A stretch of 22,365 bases of DNA, taken from Jimgerdemannia flammicorona (lineage: Eukaryota > Mucoromycota > Endogonomycetes > Endogonales > Endogonaceae). Under the pieces are notes generated by a model. It worked only from the letters and a program-made list of their open reading frames with translations, did not search any database and was not told the origin of the DNA. Location of the stretch: the NCBI GenBank assembly GCA_003990745.1, contig RBNI01001457.1, positions 1-22,365 of the forward strand. Reading direction: 5' to 3'. A program made the position numbers and the translations under genes. Positions 1 through 7,943 of this stretch are shown here, in pieces (the first letter of the stretch is position 1; the number at the start of each line of letters is the position of its first letter).

Positions 1-1
1 C

Positions 2-3000
2 CTTGGAACTCCATGGTTAAAACAAGAAAACCCCATGATCGATTGGGTAAACCATTCTCTGACCATCAAGAAAGGACACCACAACTTCAAACTGCAAGGC
101 GAAAAGGACCCACTCAACTCTAGTGACTCTGGACCAAAGATCACCCACATCAACAAGCTACAACTCAAGAAATTGGCCAAGAAATGCCCTCTCTTTGCTA
201 TCTCCATCCGTCCATCCAAAGGAGAACCTGAGAACTCTGAAGAAGACTTTTCCAAAGTTGACAGCCGTGTCAGACTACTACTCCAGAAATTCCAAGATAT
301 ATTCCCGAAGAAACTTCCAAAAGGCCTACCTCCCAAACGAGCAGTAGATCATACCATCAAGACTATTCCAGATGCCAAGCCAGCCTTCAAGTCAATCTAC
401 CACATGTCTCCGAGAGAAATCGATGCACTCAAGAAAGAAATTGACGAATTCCTGGAACAAGGATTCATCAGACCCAGTGTATCACCTTATGGTGCACCAG
501 TCCTCTTTGTTGTCAAGAAAGGAGGAGACCTGAGAATGTGTATTGATTACCGTGACCTCAACGAACAGACCATCAAGAACTGTTGCCCACTACCCAGAAT
601 TGACGAAATATTCGATAGACTTACCAACCCACAATTCATGAGCTCCTTTGACCTGCAAAATGGTTACTGGCAAATTGCCATGAAAGAAGAAGACATCTAC
701 AAAACAGCCTTCCGAACTCGCTATGGACATTTTGAGTTCCTGGTTATGCCTTTTGGCTTAACTAATGCTCCAGCAACCTTCCAAACACTGATGAATACCA
801 TCCTGCACCCATACCTGGACAAATTTGTTGTTGTCTATATTGATGACATCCTAGTCTTCAGTAAAACCCTGGAGGAACATCTCGAACACCTTGAACTAGT
901 ACTACTGAAACTCCGAGAAAACAGACTCTTCACAAAACTCAGCAAGTGCGAATTTCTCCTGAAAGAAATCCAATTCCTTGGATACATTGTCACTCCAAAT
1001 GGAATCAAAGTGGACCCCAGCAAAATCTCCGCAATCAAGGATTGGCCCAGACCCAAGAAGCTGAAAGACCTCCAGTCATTCCTGGGACTAGCAAACTATT
1101 ACAGACGATTTGTTGCCAACTTCGCCAAAATTGCCACTGCCCTTACCCAAATGACCAAGCACAACAAGAAAGAAGAATGACCCTGGACCATGAAACAAGA
1201 AAAGGACTTCAACAACCTTGCAAATTGGGGACCCGAACAAGATACCGCCTTTCAAGCATTGAAAGATGCCTTGATAACCACTCCAGTACTTCAAGCAGCA
1301 AACCCTGCCCTATCATATGAAGTTACTACTGATGCCTCTGACCTAGCCCTTGGAGCAGTACTCATGCAAGAAGGACACCCTGTGGCCTATCACTCCCGCA
1401 AGTTCAACGATGCCGAAATCAACTATACAACTCATGAGAAGGAAATGTTAGCCATCATAGATATTCTGATCAAATAGTGACCATACCTAGAAGGAGCACA
1501 CTTCACCATATTGACTGACCACAAGTCATTAGTCAACATCAAGACCCAGGCTACTCTTTCTTGAAAGCAAGCCAGATGGATGAAAGTCCTCACCAACTTT
1601 GACTATGAAATCCAGTACCGCCCTGGCAAGGAAAACATTGTTGCCGATGCAATCTCCAGACCACCTATTGAAGAAGTCATCCAAACTCTCACTCTGGTTA
1701 TAAACTCCATCATGGAACAAATTATCGCAGCATGTGCTGATGATAAAGAAGCTCAAGCACTCCGAGAGATCTTGAACAGTGATGATGCTGACAAGCATAC
1801 CTGGTATAATCAATACCAACTCAAAGATAATGCTATCTACTACAAGGACAGATTGTATGTTCCAAACAACCGAGACCTCTAAAGGACTATCCTATTCGAA
1901 TGTCATGATGCCCCTACAGCTGGACACTTAGGATTTGATAAATGCTATGAAGTTATCTCTCGAAACTTCTATTGGCCCCGAATGGCAGATCAACTCAAGA
2001 CCTACATCACTTCCTGTGATGCCTGCCAATGGAACAAGTCCTCAACACTAGCAAAACCTGGTCTACTCCACCCCATCCCAGTACCATCTGCTAATTGGGA
2101 ACAAGTCTCCATGGACTTCATTGTACAACTACCCCGAACCAAGAATGAGAAAGATGCAATTGTTGTCTTTGTGGACTATCTCAGCAAACAAGCTCACTTT
2201 GTACCAACCACCACCACTACAACAGCACCAGACATAGCTACACTCTTGTTTGACAATATCTTCTAATATCATGGCCTCCCTAAGATCATTGTTAGTGACC
2301 GAGATCCGAAGTTCACCAGCCATTTTTGGAAAGCCCTCCATGTGTACCTTGGAACAAAACTTGCACTATCTGCAGCCTTTCACCCCAAAACTGATGGCCA
2401 AACTGAAAGAATAAACCGAACCCTGGAACAAATGCTAAGAAACTATGTCTCCTACAGACAAGATGATTGGCATGAACATCTCACTGCAGTCAAGTTTGCC
2501 TATAACAATAGCAAGCAAGCCTCTCTTGGAATGACCCCATTCTTCGCCAACACTGGACAAAACCCAAACACTCCTCTGACACTCATCCAAACCACTGAAG
2601 AACCCTCTACAGTTGAAGCTGTTGAAGAATTCTTACTCCGAATGTGTAATCTAAGCCAGATCGCAATTGAGAACTTATCACGAGCTCAAGAACAACAGTC
2701 ACAGTATGTTAACCAACATCATCGAGAAGAAACCTTCAATATTGGAGAAAAAGTTCTATTAGACATCCGAGGATACCGAGTTGATAACCTCAAGCACAGA
2801 CCATCTACAAAGCTGAACAGCAAGTTCATTGGACCATTTGAAGTCATTTCACAAGTCTCTCCAATCTCCTACAAATTGGCGCTACCAGACACTATTAAGA
2901 TTCACCCAGTCTTCAATGTCCAATGTCTCAAGCGATACAATGACAATGATGATGAATTATTCCCGAACTGAACTACAGAACCACCTGCATCTGTCATTAT

Positions 3001-3178
3001 TAATGACCAGGAAGAATACGAAGTTGAACAAATTCTCAACAAATATGGCCACAAGAACTACCCCGAGTATCTCATTAAATGGAAAGGTTATCCGATCCAT
3101 GATACAACATGGGAACCCAAGACCAATCTCCAGAACGCTACTGACTTAGTTCAGGAATACGATTCCTTGAACAACTGA
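2..3178 (+). pseudogene. pol: Element 1 pol: end of PR, RT, RNase H, integrase, chromodomain (inactivated by stops)
   Basis: One uninterrupted frame covers the whole stretch, broken only by stops at 1178, 1475, 1478, 1562, 1880, 2264 and 2969, with no frameshift. The protease tail is at about 2-80. RT shows the [10 protein letters not shown] block, [12 protein letters not shown] and the catalytic YIDD at 836-847. RNase H shows TDAS (~1328), THEKEM and LTDHKS. Integrase has an HHCC zinc-binding region (~1895-2030), then the catalytic acidic residues in MDFIVQLP, VSDRDPKF and the Glu of DGQTER. A GPF-type module (~2828) is followed by a chromodomain (~3008-3170) with EYEVEQIL and YLIKWKGY. Element 2 often keeps a sense codon where this copy has a stop: CGA at the site aligned with 1562 and TGG at that aligned with 1475. 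The stops therefore look like transition decay rather than recoding. The natural end is the TGA at 3176-3178. Confidence 0.92.
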
Positions 3179-3311
3179 AATCCGAATACTCCAACACCTA
3201 TCAGTATACAACATATACTACTCCCTCAAACACTATAATTATCATGAATCTAATCAAGAACTCAGCAAGACAGAACAAAATTAGAAGGTCCTGATGAGGA
3301 CGTCGAAAGCT
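3179..3311 (+). other. Element 1 non-coding stretch between pol and polypurine tract
   Basis: About 130 bases separate the chromodomain stop from the polypurine tract. The stretch aligns with the same region of element 2 apart from a ~270-bp insertion there. I see no coding potential. Confidence 0.6.
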
Positions 3312-3324
3312 AAGAAGGGGAGAG
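3312..3324 (+). other. Polypurine tract of element 1
   Basis: The purine run aagaaggggagag sits two bases before the LTR start TGTAAG, as expected for the plus-strand primer of an LTR retrotransposon. The same 13 bases occur at 16230-16242 in element 2. Confidence 0.88.
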
Positions 3325-3406
3325 TTGTAAGCACACAACCTCCAAGCCACAGAAATCACATGCGATCCCTGAACAAATCTGGAAATCACCTGCAAGATCA
3401 CGAAGC

Positions 3407-3512
3407 TGAGTCAAACAGAAGTTACAGTATATAAAGCTGAGTCAATACCAAGTCATGGAACACAAGATTCACACAAATGGAATCTTACCAATCCAGAACA
3501 AATGCATATATA
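3407..3512 (+). promoter_or_regulatory. Candidate promoter of the U3 ORF in LTR1: two TGAGTCA sites and TATA-like boxes
   Basis: TGAGTCA occurs at 3407-3413 and 3438-3444, each within aagctgagtcaa. TATATAAA lies between them at 3428-3435. A second TATA-like block, ATATATA, lies at 3506-3512, about 70 bases before the ATG at 3582. That second block is retained in all six LTR copies (consensus near aaatgyatatatac), whereas the first is altered in several. TGAGTCA is the classical recognition sequence of Gcn4/AP-1-type bZIP factors. Promoter activity is inferred. Confidence 0.5.
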
Positions 3513-3581
3513 CCCAGCCCCGAGATATATTGAAACAGAGAACCAAAACAAATAACAACCACAACTTCCAAACACACAAAC

Positions 3582-4679
3582 ATGACCACCGAGATCTACA
3601 ACCGCATCCGCGCTGACATTTGGATTGCCATTGTCAACCGAGCCACACCCCCTCTGCCCCTCATGAATATCTACAGCCAAGCACCTCTCTACTTTGTAGA
3701 AGCCTGATGAAATGCCCTGAACATGCTTAACGAGGCCCACCAGATTGGACAAATCTCAAGCTACTACCAGATCGGCCACCTCCTGGAAGACATGGTTGAA
3801 CACCGCCATGATACAGACATTACCCAGATGTCTCAACACCAGAAGCTCATTGCCTGCAAACACCGAGAACTCTTCTACGAGTACAGCACCTTTATTCCCC
3901 GCCTCCGAGTTACTACCAGCAAAATGGTTGCTACCCTGTCCTATGGCCAAATCAACGACATGATACAAGAACTCAACCACAAGTATCTTGAGTATGTTGA
4001 AACCACAGACAGAACCTTCCCGCACCCCGATGACCACATCCTGCAAATGCCCCAAGTTGGGTACGCTATAAAGGACATCTACGATATAATCAACTTCGAC
4101 AAAGATGAAGTAGAAGACAATGATCCTTCTGACACTGACATGACCTCAAGCCAAGGATCTCTTCCAACTCTGATCACACCGCCAACTCTGCCAATGAACT
4201 TACAACAGTTCATAACCACATACGAGACTTATTGGGACAATGACCACTGGCACGAATACCAACCTGCATTCACCCCCAATTACTTCAACTACAATGAAGA
4301 GACTGGAGAATACAACCTTTACCTTCAGACAACCCTTGAGATCAAACCAACCACTCCACCACCCGAGTATGAGCGACATGAACCACAACCACCAGCATAC
4401 TACAATCCCGCGACTCATAGTGCTGTAACCTACAGAAGGTACACAGACAGTGAATCCGATGAAAACGAAGATGATGCACCACTTCTTCGCCCCCCAACAT
4501 CTTATCCAGCATATGAGACAGATGATGCGATCCTGTGGGACAGAGATGAAGTTCCAATGTATTATTACCTCAGCGAACAAGGAGAAGTAATCCGCGAACC
4601 ACTCTTCCTAGATGACTACTTCTTCAGAGATGATGCAATCGATGGTGATGTCATCGAAGACTATCCAGACAGTGCCTAA
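3582..4679 (+). pseudogene. U3-encoded accessory ORF of unknown function, copy 1 (365 codons, two stops)
   Basis: The family is not recognised. The frame runs from an ATG present in all six LTR copies to TAA at 4677-4679. It is broken only at 3705-3710, where two adjacent TGA codons replace Arg and Trp (CGA-TGG can be inferred from the other copies). After those stops 318 residues are open. The N-terminal ~165 residues look alpha-helical. An acidic stretch follows at about 171-190, then a Tyr/Pro-rich region with PPEY at residues 260-263 and PPAY at 270-273, and a strongly acidic C-terminus. I see no signal peptide, membrane segment, zinc-binding cluster or enzyme motif. It lies wholly in U3, so each element carries it twice. 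PPxY motifs bind WW domains of Nedd4/Rsp5-type ubiquitin ligases in known proteins; that role here is inference. Confidence 0.8.
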
Positions 4680-4693
4680 ACCATAAATAGTCT

Positions 4694-4875
4694 AGCAGTC
4701 ATAGTATAGTTAGATTAGCCTTGTATGACATAACTGTGAACTGACTCAGCAGTCAGATAATCTCTAGACATGTCAGATCACACTTGTACTATGTGACTGC
4801 ATTCCGACTCAGCAAGGCACTTAGTGCTACACCCATATTTAGCATAGTCCAGATAGCCCCTCACTAGTATAAATA
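4694..4875 (+). promoter_or_regulatory. Downstream U3 promoter of LTR1: repeated bZIP-like motifs and TATAAATA
   Basis: Between the end of the ORF and R lie paired short motifs. agcagtca occurs at 4694-4701 and 4748-4755. gactcagca occurs at 4743-4751 and 4806-4814, the first being part of a full TGACTCA at 4742-4748. TATAAATA at 4868-4875 precedes a C-rich run and would place transcription start near 4,900. This is the expected site of the genomic-RNA promoter. TATAAATA is retained in the other LTRs that cover it, with minor changes. Confidence 0.6.
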
Positions 4876-4988
4876 CCCCCTCCCCCAGACCTCAGAATCT
4901 CAGACTTGAACACACAAGAACATTCCTGAACACTTCCCCAATATCCCCCCACATAACTACTCCTAGTATAGCAATATCATGAATAGAG

Positions 4989-4994
4989 AATAAA
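4989..4994 (+). terminator. Polyadenylation signal in LTR1
   Basis: AATAAA lies about 115 bases after TATAAATA. The same arrangement recurs at 9356-9361 and 17944-17949, so R probably ends shortly after it. Confidence 0.6.
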
Positions 4995-5352
4995 TCTATT
5001 TGATAAACCACAAACCACTCTTAAGTAAATCCACTCTCCGTTAGGTCCTACTCCTAACCCCATCACGAAATTTCCTAATTGGGTATTGTCTGCAGCGATA
5101 CGCCAATTCAACTAAGCTGGTCTTAGTTTCTTGAACTTCCTGAAATACGGAAAATCCTGAACATCCAGAACTAGTCCAAAAAAGGACTTTGGTTGAGACG
5201 TCAACCCGATCTTGAAATCAATAAGTGTAGAGGATGTACTCCATACGGAATTGATCTTGACCATAAGAAAACGGTCTTCCAGAATATCCAGAACTCCCAG
5301 AAAATCCTTCCAGAACTACGTAATGGTTACTCTAAAAAGCAACCCTCTTACA

Positions 5353-5362
5353 AGAAGAGAGT
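5353..5362 (+). other. Polypurine-tract remnant before LTR2
   Basis: The ten bases agaagagagt separate the end of LTR1 from the TGTAAG start of LTR2. They match the family polypurine tract agaaggggagagt with three G missing. LTR2 therefore appears to be the 3' LTR of an older element, and element 1 probably inserted into that element's polypurine tract with agaag as a possible target duplication. A deletion between two LTRs is the alternative. Confidence 0.55.
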
Positions 5363-5626
5363 TGTAAGCATACAACCTCCAAGCTACCAAAATCACATAT
5401 GACCCCTGAACAAATCTGGAAATCACATACAAGGTCATGAAGCTGAGTCAAATTGAAGTTACAGCATATAAAGCTGAGTCAATATGAAGTCACAGAATAT
5501 ATGATTTACACAAACAGAATCTTATCAATCAGGACCAAATGTATATATACTGAGCATCAAGACATATTGAAACAGAGAACTAAAACAAACTAAACAAATA
5601 ACTCTAACTTCTAAATATATACAAAC

Positions 5627-5732
5627 ATGACCACCAAGATCTACAACTGTATCTATGCTGATATTTGGAATGCCATTGTCAATCAAGCCACACCTCCTCT
5701 ACCTCTCATAAATATCTATAGCTTAGCACTCC
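5627..5732 (+). pseudogene. U3 accessory ORF, copy 2, N-terminal fragment
   Basis: It begins at the conserved ATG and encodes about 35 residues before LTR3 interrupts it. The rest lies at 20398-21388. The two pieces add to 1,097 bases, one short of the family length, so a small indel is present besides many transitions. Confidence 0.75.
5728..5732 (+). repeat. Left target-site duplication of LTR3 (actcc)
   Basis: actcc precedes LTR3; its partner acttc follows at 20393-20397. They differ by one C-to-T change. Confidence 0.78.
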
Positions 5733-5990
5733 TGTAAGCATACAATCTCCAAGCCACTGAAATCACATGTGACCTCCGAACAAATCTGGAAATCACCTGC
5801 CTGATCATGAAGCTGAGTTAAACCAAAGTTACAGTGCACAAAGCTGAGTCAATATGAAGTCACAAAATACAAGACTTATATAAATAGGATCTTACCAATT
5901 AGGACCAAATGCATATATACCGAGCATCAAGACATGTCGAAACAGAGAACCAAAACAAATAACAACCACAACTTCTGAATATATACAAAC

Positions 5991-7055
5991 ATGACTACCA
6001 AGATCTACAACCGCATCTGTGCTGATATTTTGCCCCTTATGAATATCCATAGCCTAACACCCCTCTACTTTGTGGAAGCCTGATGGAATGCCCTGAATAT
6101 GCTTAATGAGGCCTATCAAATCAGATAAATCTCAAGCTACTATCAAATTGGTCACCTCCTAGAAGATATGATCGAACACCACCATAACACAGACATCACC
6201 CAGATGTCTCAACACCAGAAGCTCATTGTCCACAAACACCGAGAACTCTTTTATGAGTACAGCATCTTTATTCCCCACCTCTGAGTTACTATCAGCGAAA
6301 TAGTTGCTACCCTGTCCTATGGCCAAATTGATGATATGATACAAGAACTCAACCACAAGTACCTTGAGTATATTGAGACCACAGACAGAACCTTCTCACA
6401 CCTGAATGACCATATCCTGCAAATGCTTCAAGTCGGATATGCCATGAAGGATGTCTATGATATAATCTACTTTGATGAAGATGAAGCAGAAGACAATGAT
6501 CCCTCTGATGCTGACATGACCTCAAGCCAAGGATCTCTACCAACCCTGATCATGCCACCAACCTTACCAATAAACTTACAACAGTTCATAACTGCATATG
6601 AGACTTATTGGAACAATGACCACTGGCATGAATACTAACTCACATTCACCCCTAATTACTTCAACTACAATGAAGAGACCAGAGAACACAACCTGTACCT
6701 TCAGACAACTCTCAAGATCGAACCAACCACTCCACCACCTGAGTACGAGTGATATGAACCACAGCCACCAGCTTACTATAACCCTACAACTCATAGTGCT
6801 ATAACTTATAGAAGGTATGCAGACAGTAAATCCAATGAAAGCAAAGACAATGTACTCCTCCTTTGCCCACCAATATCTTATCCAGCATATGAGACAGACA
6901 ATGCTATCCTGTGGGATGAAGACAAAGTTCCAATGTATTATTACCTCAGCCAATAAGGAGAAGTAATCTGCAAACCACTCTTCTTGGATGACTACTTCAT
7001 CAGAGATGATGCAATCGATGGTGATGTCATTAAAGACTATCCAGATAGCATCTAA
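5991..7055 (+). pseudogene. U3 accessory ORF, copy 3, with a 33-bp in-frame deletion and several stops
   Basis: From the conserved ATG to TAA at 7053-7055 it is 1,065 bases, exactly 33 fewer than the family. The missing bases fall near 6030 and remove about 11 residues of the N-terminal region (those starting with the Trp-Asn-Ala-Ile segment). Several TGA, TAA and TAG codons replace Arg, Gln or Trp. Both PPxY motifs (PPEY and PPAY) are still readable. Confidence 0.78.
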
Positions 7056-7234
7056 ACCTATAAATAGCTTAGCAGTCATAGTATAGTTAGATTAGCCTTG
7101 TATGACATGACTGTGAACTGACTCAGTAGTCAGACGATCTCTTGACATGTCAGATCACACTTGTACTATGTGACTGCATTCTGACTCAGCAAGGCACTAA
7201 GTGCTATATCCATATTCAGCATAGTCCAGATAGC

Positions 7235-7239
7235 CCCTC
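7235..7239 (+). repeat. Left target-site duplication of LTR4 (ccctc)
   Basis: ccctc precedes LTR4 and is repeated exactly at 19901-19905. The interrupted sequence reads on into the TATA box of LTR3. Confidence 0.85.
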
Positions 7240-7257
7240 TGTAAGTGCACAACCTCC

Positions 7258-7320
7258 AAGCCACAGAAATCACATGTCACTCTCCTAACAAGCCACTGGA
7301 ATTGCATGCGACCTCTGAAC
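7258..7320 (+). repeat. Tandem ~31-bp U3 repeat in LTR4 (two units)
   Basis: Units of 32 and 31 bp begin aagccac and end close to ctctgaac or its decayed form. LTR1-LTR3 have one unit here; LTR4-LTR6 have two. This defines two LTR subtypes. Confidence 0.7.
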
Positions 7321-7527
7321 AAATCTGGAAATCACCTGCATGATCATGAAGCTGAGTCAAACAGAAGTCACAGTATACAAAGATGAGTCAACACGAAGTC
7401 ACAGAACATAAGATTCATACAAATGGAATCTTACCAATCAATACCAAATATATATATACTGAGCACTGAGACGTATCGAAACAGAGAATTAAAACAAACA
7501 ACAACCACAACTTCCAAACACACAAAC

Positions 7528-7654
7528 ATGACCACCAAGATCTACAACTGCATCCACACTGACATTTGGAATGCCATTGTCAACTGAGCCACACCCCCTC
7601 TGCCCCTCATGAATATCTATAGCCGAGCACCACTCTACTTCATGGAAGCCCAAT
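7528..7654 (+). pseudogene. U3 accessory ORF, copy 4, N-terminal fragment
   Basis: The 127 bases from the conserved ATG to the element 2 insertion join to 18314-19284 (971 bases) to give exactly 1,098 bases, the length of the uninterrupted ORF in LTR1 and LTR5. This is independent support for the insertion junction. An in-frame TGA lies within the fragment. Confidence 0.8.
7650..7654 (+). repeat. Left target-site duplication of element 2 (ccaat)
   Basis: ccaat precedes element 2; ccgat follows at 18309-18313. They differ by one G-to-A change at a CpG. Confidence 0.8.
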
Positions 7655-7672
7655 TGTAAGCGCACAACCTCC

Positions 7673-7735
7673 AAGCCACAGAAATCACACATCACCCTCT
7701 GAACAAGCCACCAAAATCACATGTGATCTCTGAAC
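7673..7735 (+). repeat. Tandem ~31-bp U3 repeat in LTR5
   Basis: Units lie at 7673-7704 and 7705-7735, each of the form aagccac..gaac. A weaker third match (aaatctggaaatcacc) follows directly. Confidence 0.7.
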
Positions 7736-7767
7736 AAATCTGGAAATTACCTGCAAGATCATGAAGC

Positions 7768-7873
7768 TGAGTCAAACAGAAGTCACAGTGTATAAAGTTG
7801 AGTCAATACCAAGTCACAGAATACAAGATTCACACAAACAGGATCTTACCAATCAAGAACAAATGCATATATA
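7768..7873 (+). promoter_or_regulatory. Candidate promoter of the U3 ORF in LTR5
   Basis: TGAGTCA occurs at 7768-7774 and 7799-7805, with TATAAA at 7791-7796 between them. ATATATA at 7867-7873 lies about 70 bases before the ATG at 7944. Spacing matches LTR1 closely. Confidence 0.5.
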
Positions 7874-7943
7874 CTGAGCCCCAAGACGCGTCAAAACAGA
7901 AGAACCAAAACAAACAACAACCACAACTTCCAAACACACAAAT

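Larger units (their letters stand above)
1..5352 (+). mobile_element. Element 1: Ty3/gypsy chromovirus, 5'-truncated by the window edge
   Basis: This is the 3' portion of an LTR retrotransposon: the end of protease, reverse transcriptase, RNase H, integrase, chromodomain, a short non-coding stretch, a polypurine tract and a full 3' LTR. The order PR-RT-RH-INT-chromodomain is diagnostic of Ty3/gypsy chromoviruses. Its internal sequence is closely similar to element 2 (7655-18308), so both belong to one family. It looks the younger of the two: the shared pol region has 7 in-frame stops against 11 in element 2. It lacks the ~270-bp insertion found before the polypurine tract of element 2. Its gag, dUTPase region and 5' LTR lie outside the window. 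Confidence 0.93.
3326..5352 (+). repeat. LTR1: complete 3' LTR of element 1, 2,027 bp
   Basis: It begins TGTAAG just after the polypurine tract and ends CTTACA, giving TG...CA termini with an inverted hexamer. The same boundaries appear in the LTR pair of element 2. From the signals visible, U3 runs to about 4,900 and holds the 1,098-bp ORF; a downstream TATAAATA and an AATAAA bracket a short R; U5 fills about 5,010-5,352. It keeps more CpG than the other copies (for example around 3601-3615), consistent with a recent insertion. It has one copy of the ~31-bp U3 repeat unit, like LTR2 and LTR3. Confidence 0.9.
5363..5732 (+). repeat. LTR2, left fragment (continues at 20393)
   Basis: It starts TGTAAG and follows the LTR consensus through the upstream TATA/bZIP region and the first ~106 bases of the U3 ORF. 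LTR3 interrupts it at 5733. Joining it to 20398-22078 gives a 2,051-bp LTR. It is heavily decayed, fitting its place as the outermost layer. Confidence 0.88.
5733..7239 (+). repeat. LTR3, left fragment (continues at 19901)
   Basis: It runs from TGTAAG through the U3 ORF to just before the downstream TATA box, where LTR4 interrupts it. With 19901-20392 it makes a ~1,994-bp LTR, shorter than the family mainly because of a 33-bp deletion inside the ORF. No internal element sequence adjoins either end, so it is a solo LTR. It has one ~31-bp U3 repeat unit, like LTR1 and LTR2. Confidence 0.9.
7240..7654 (+). repeat. LTR4, left fragment (continues at 18309)
   Basis: It starts TGTAAG and holds the upstream promoter region and the first 127 bases of the U3 ORF, then is interrupted by element 2. 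With 18309-19900 it makes a ~2,002-bp solo LTR. It carries two copies of the ~31-bp U3 unit (7258-7289 and 7290-7320), placing it with LTR5 and LTR6. Confidence 0.92.

Noticed and set aside
3705..3710. TGA readthrough or an alternative genetic code
   Set aside because: TAA and TAG also interrupt the frames, stops differ between copies, and other copies have sense codons at the same sites. Decay explains all of them.
4200..4580. Minus-strand ORF of 126 codons, with similar ones opposite each U3 ORF
   Set aside because: It lies antisense to the conserved 1,098-bp frame and is a product of its codon composition. Its ends vary between copies, whereas the plus frame keeps its ATG and stop.
5363..7654. 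Tandem array of truncated LTRs made by local duplication
   Set aside because: Each truncated left part has its matching right part in reverse order on the far side of element 2, with 5-bp duplications at the breakpoints. Nested insertion explains this; tandem duplication does not.
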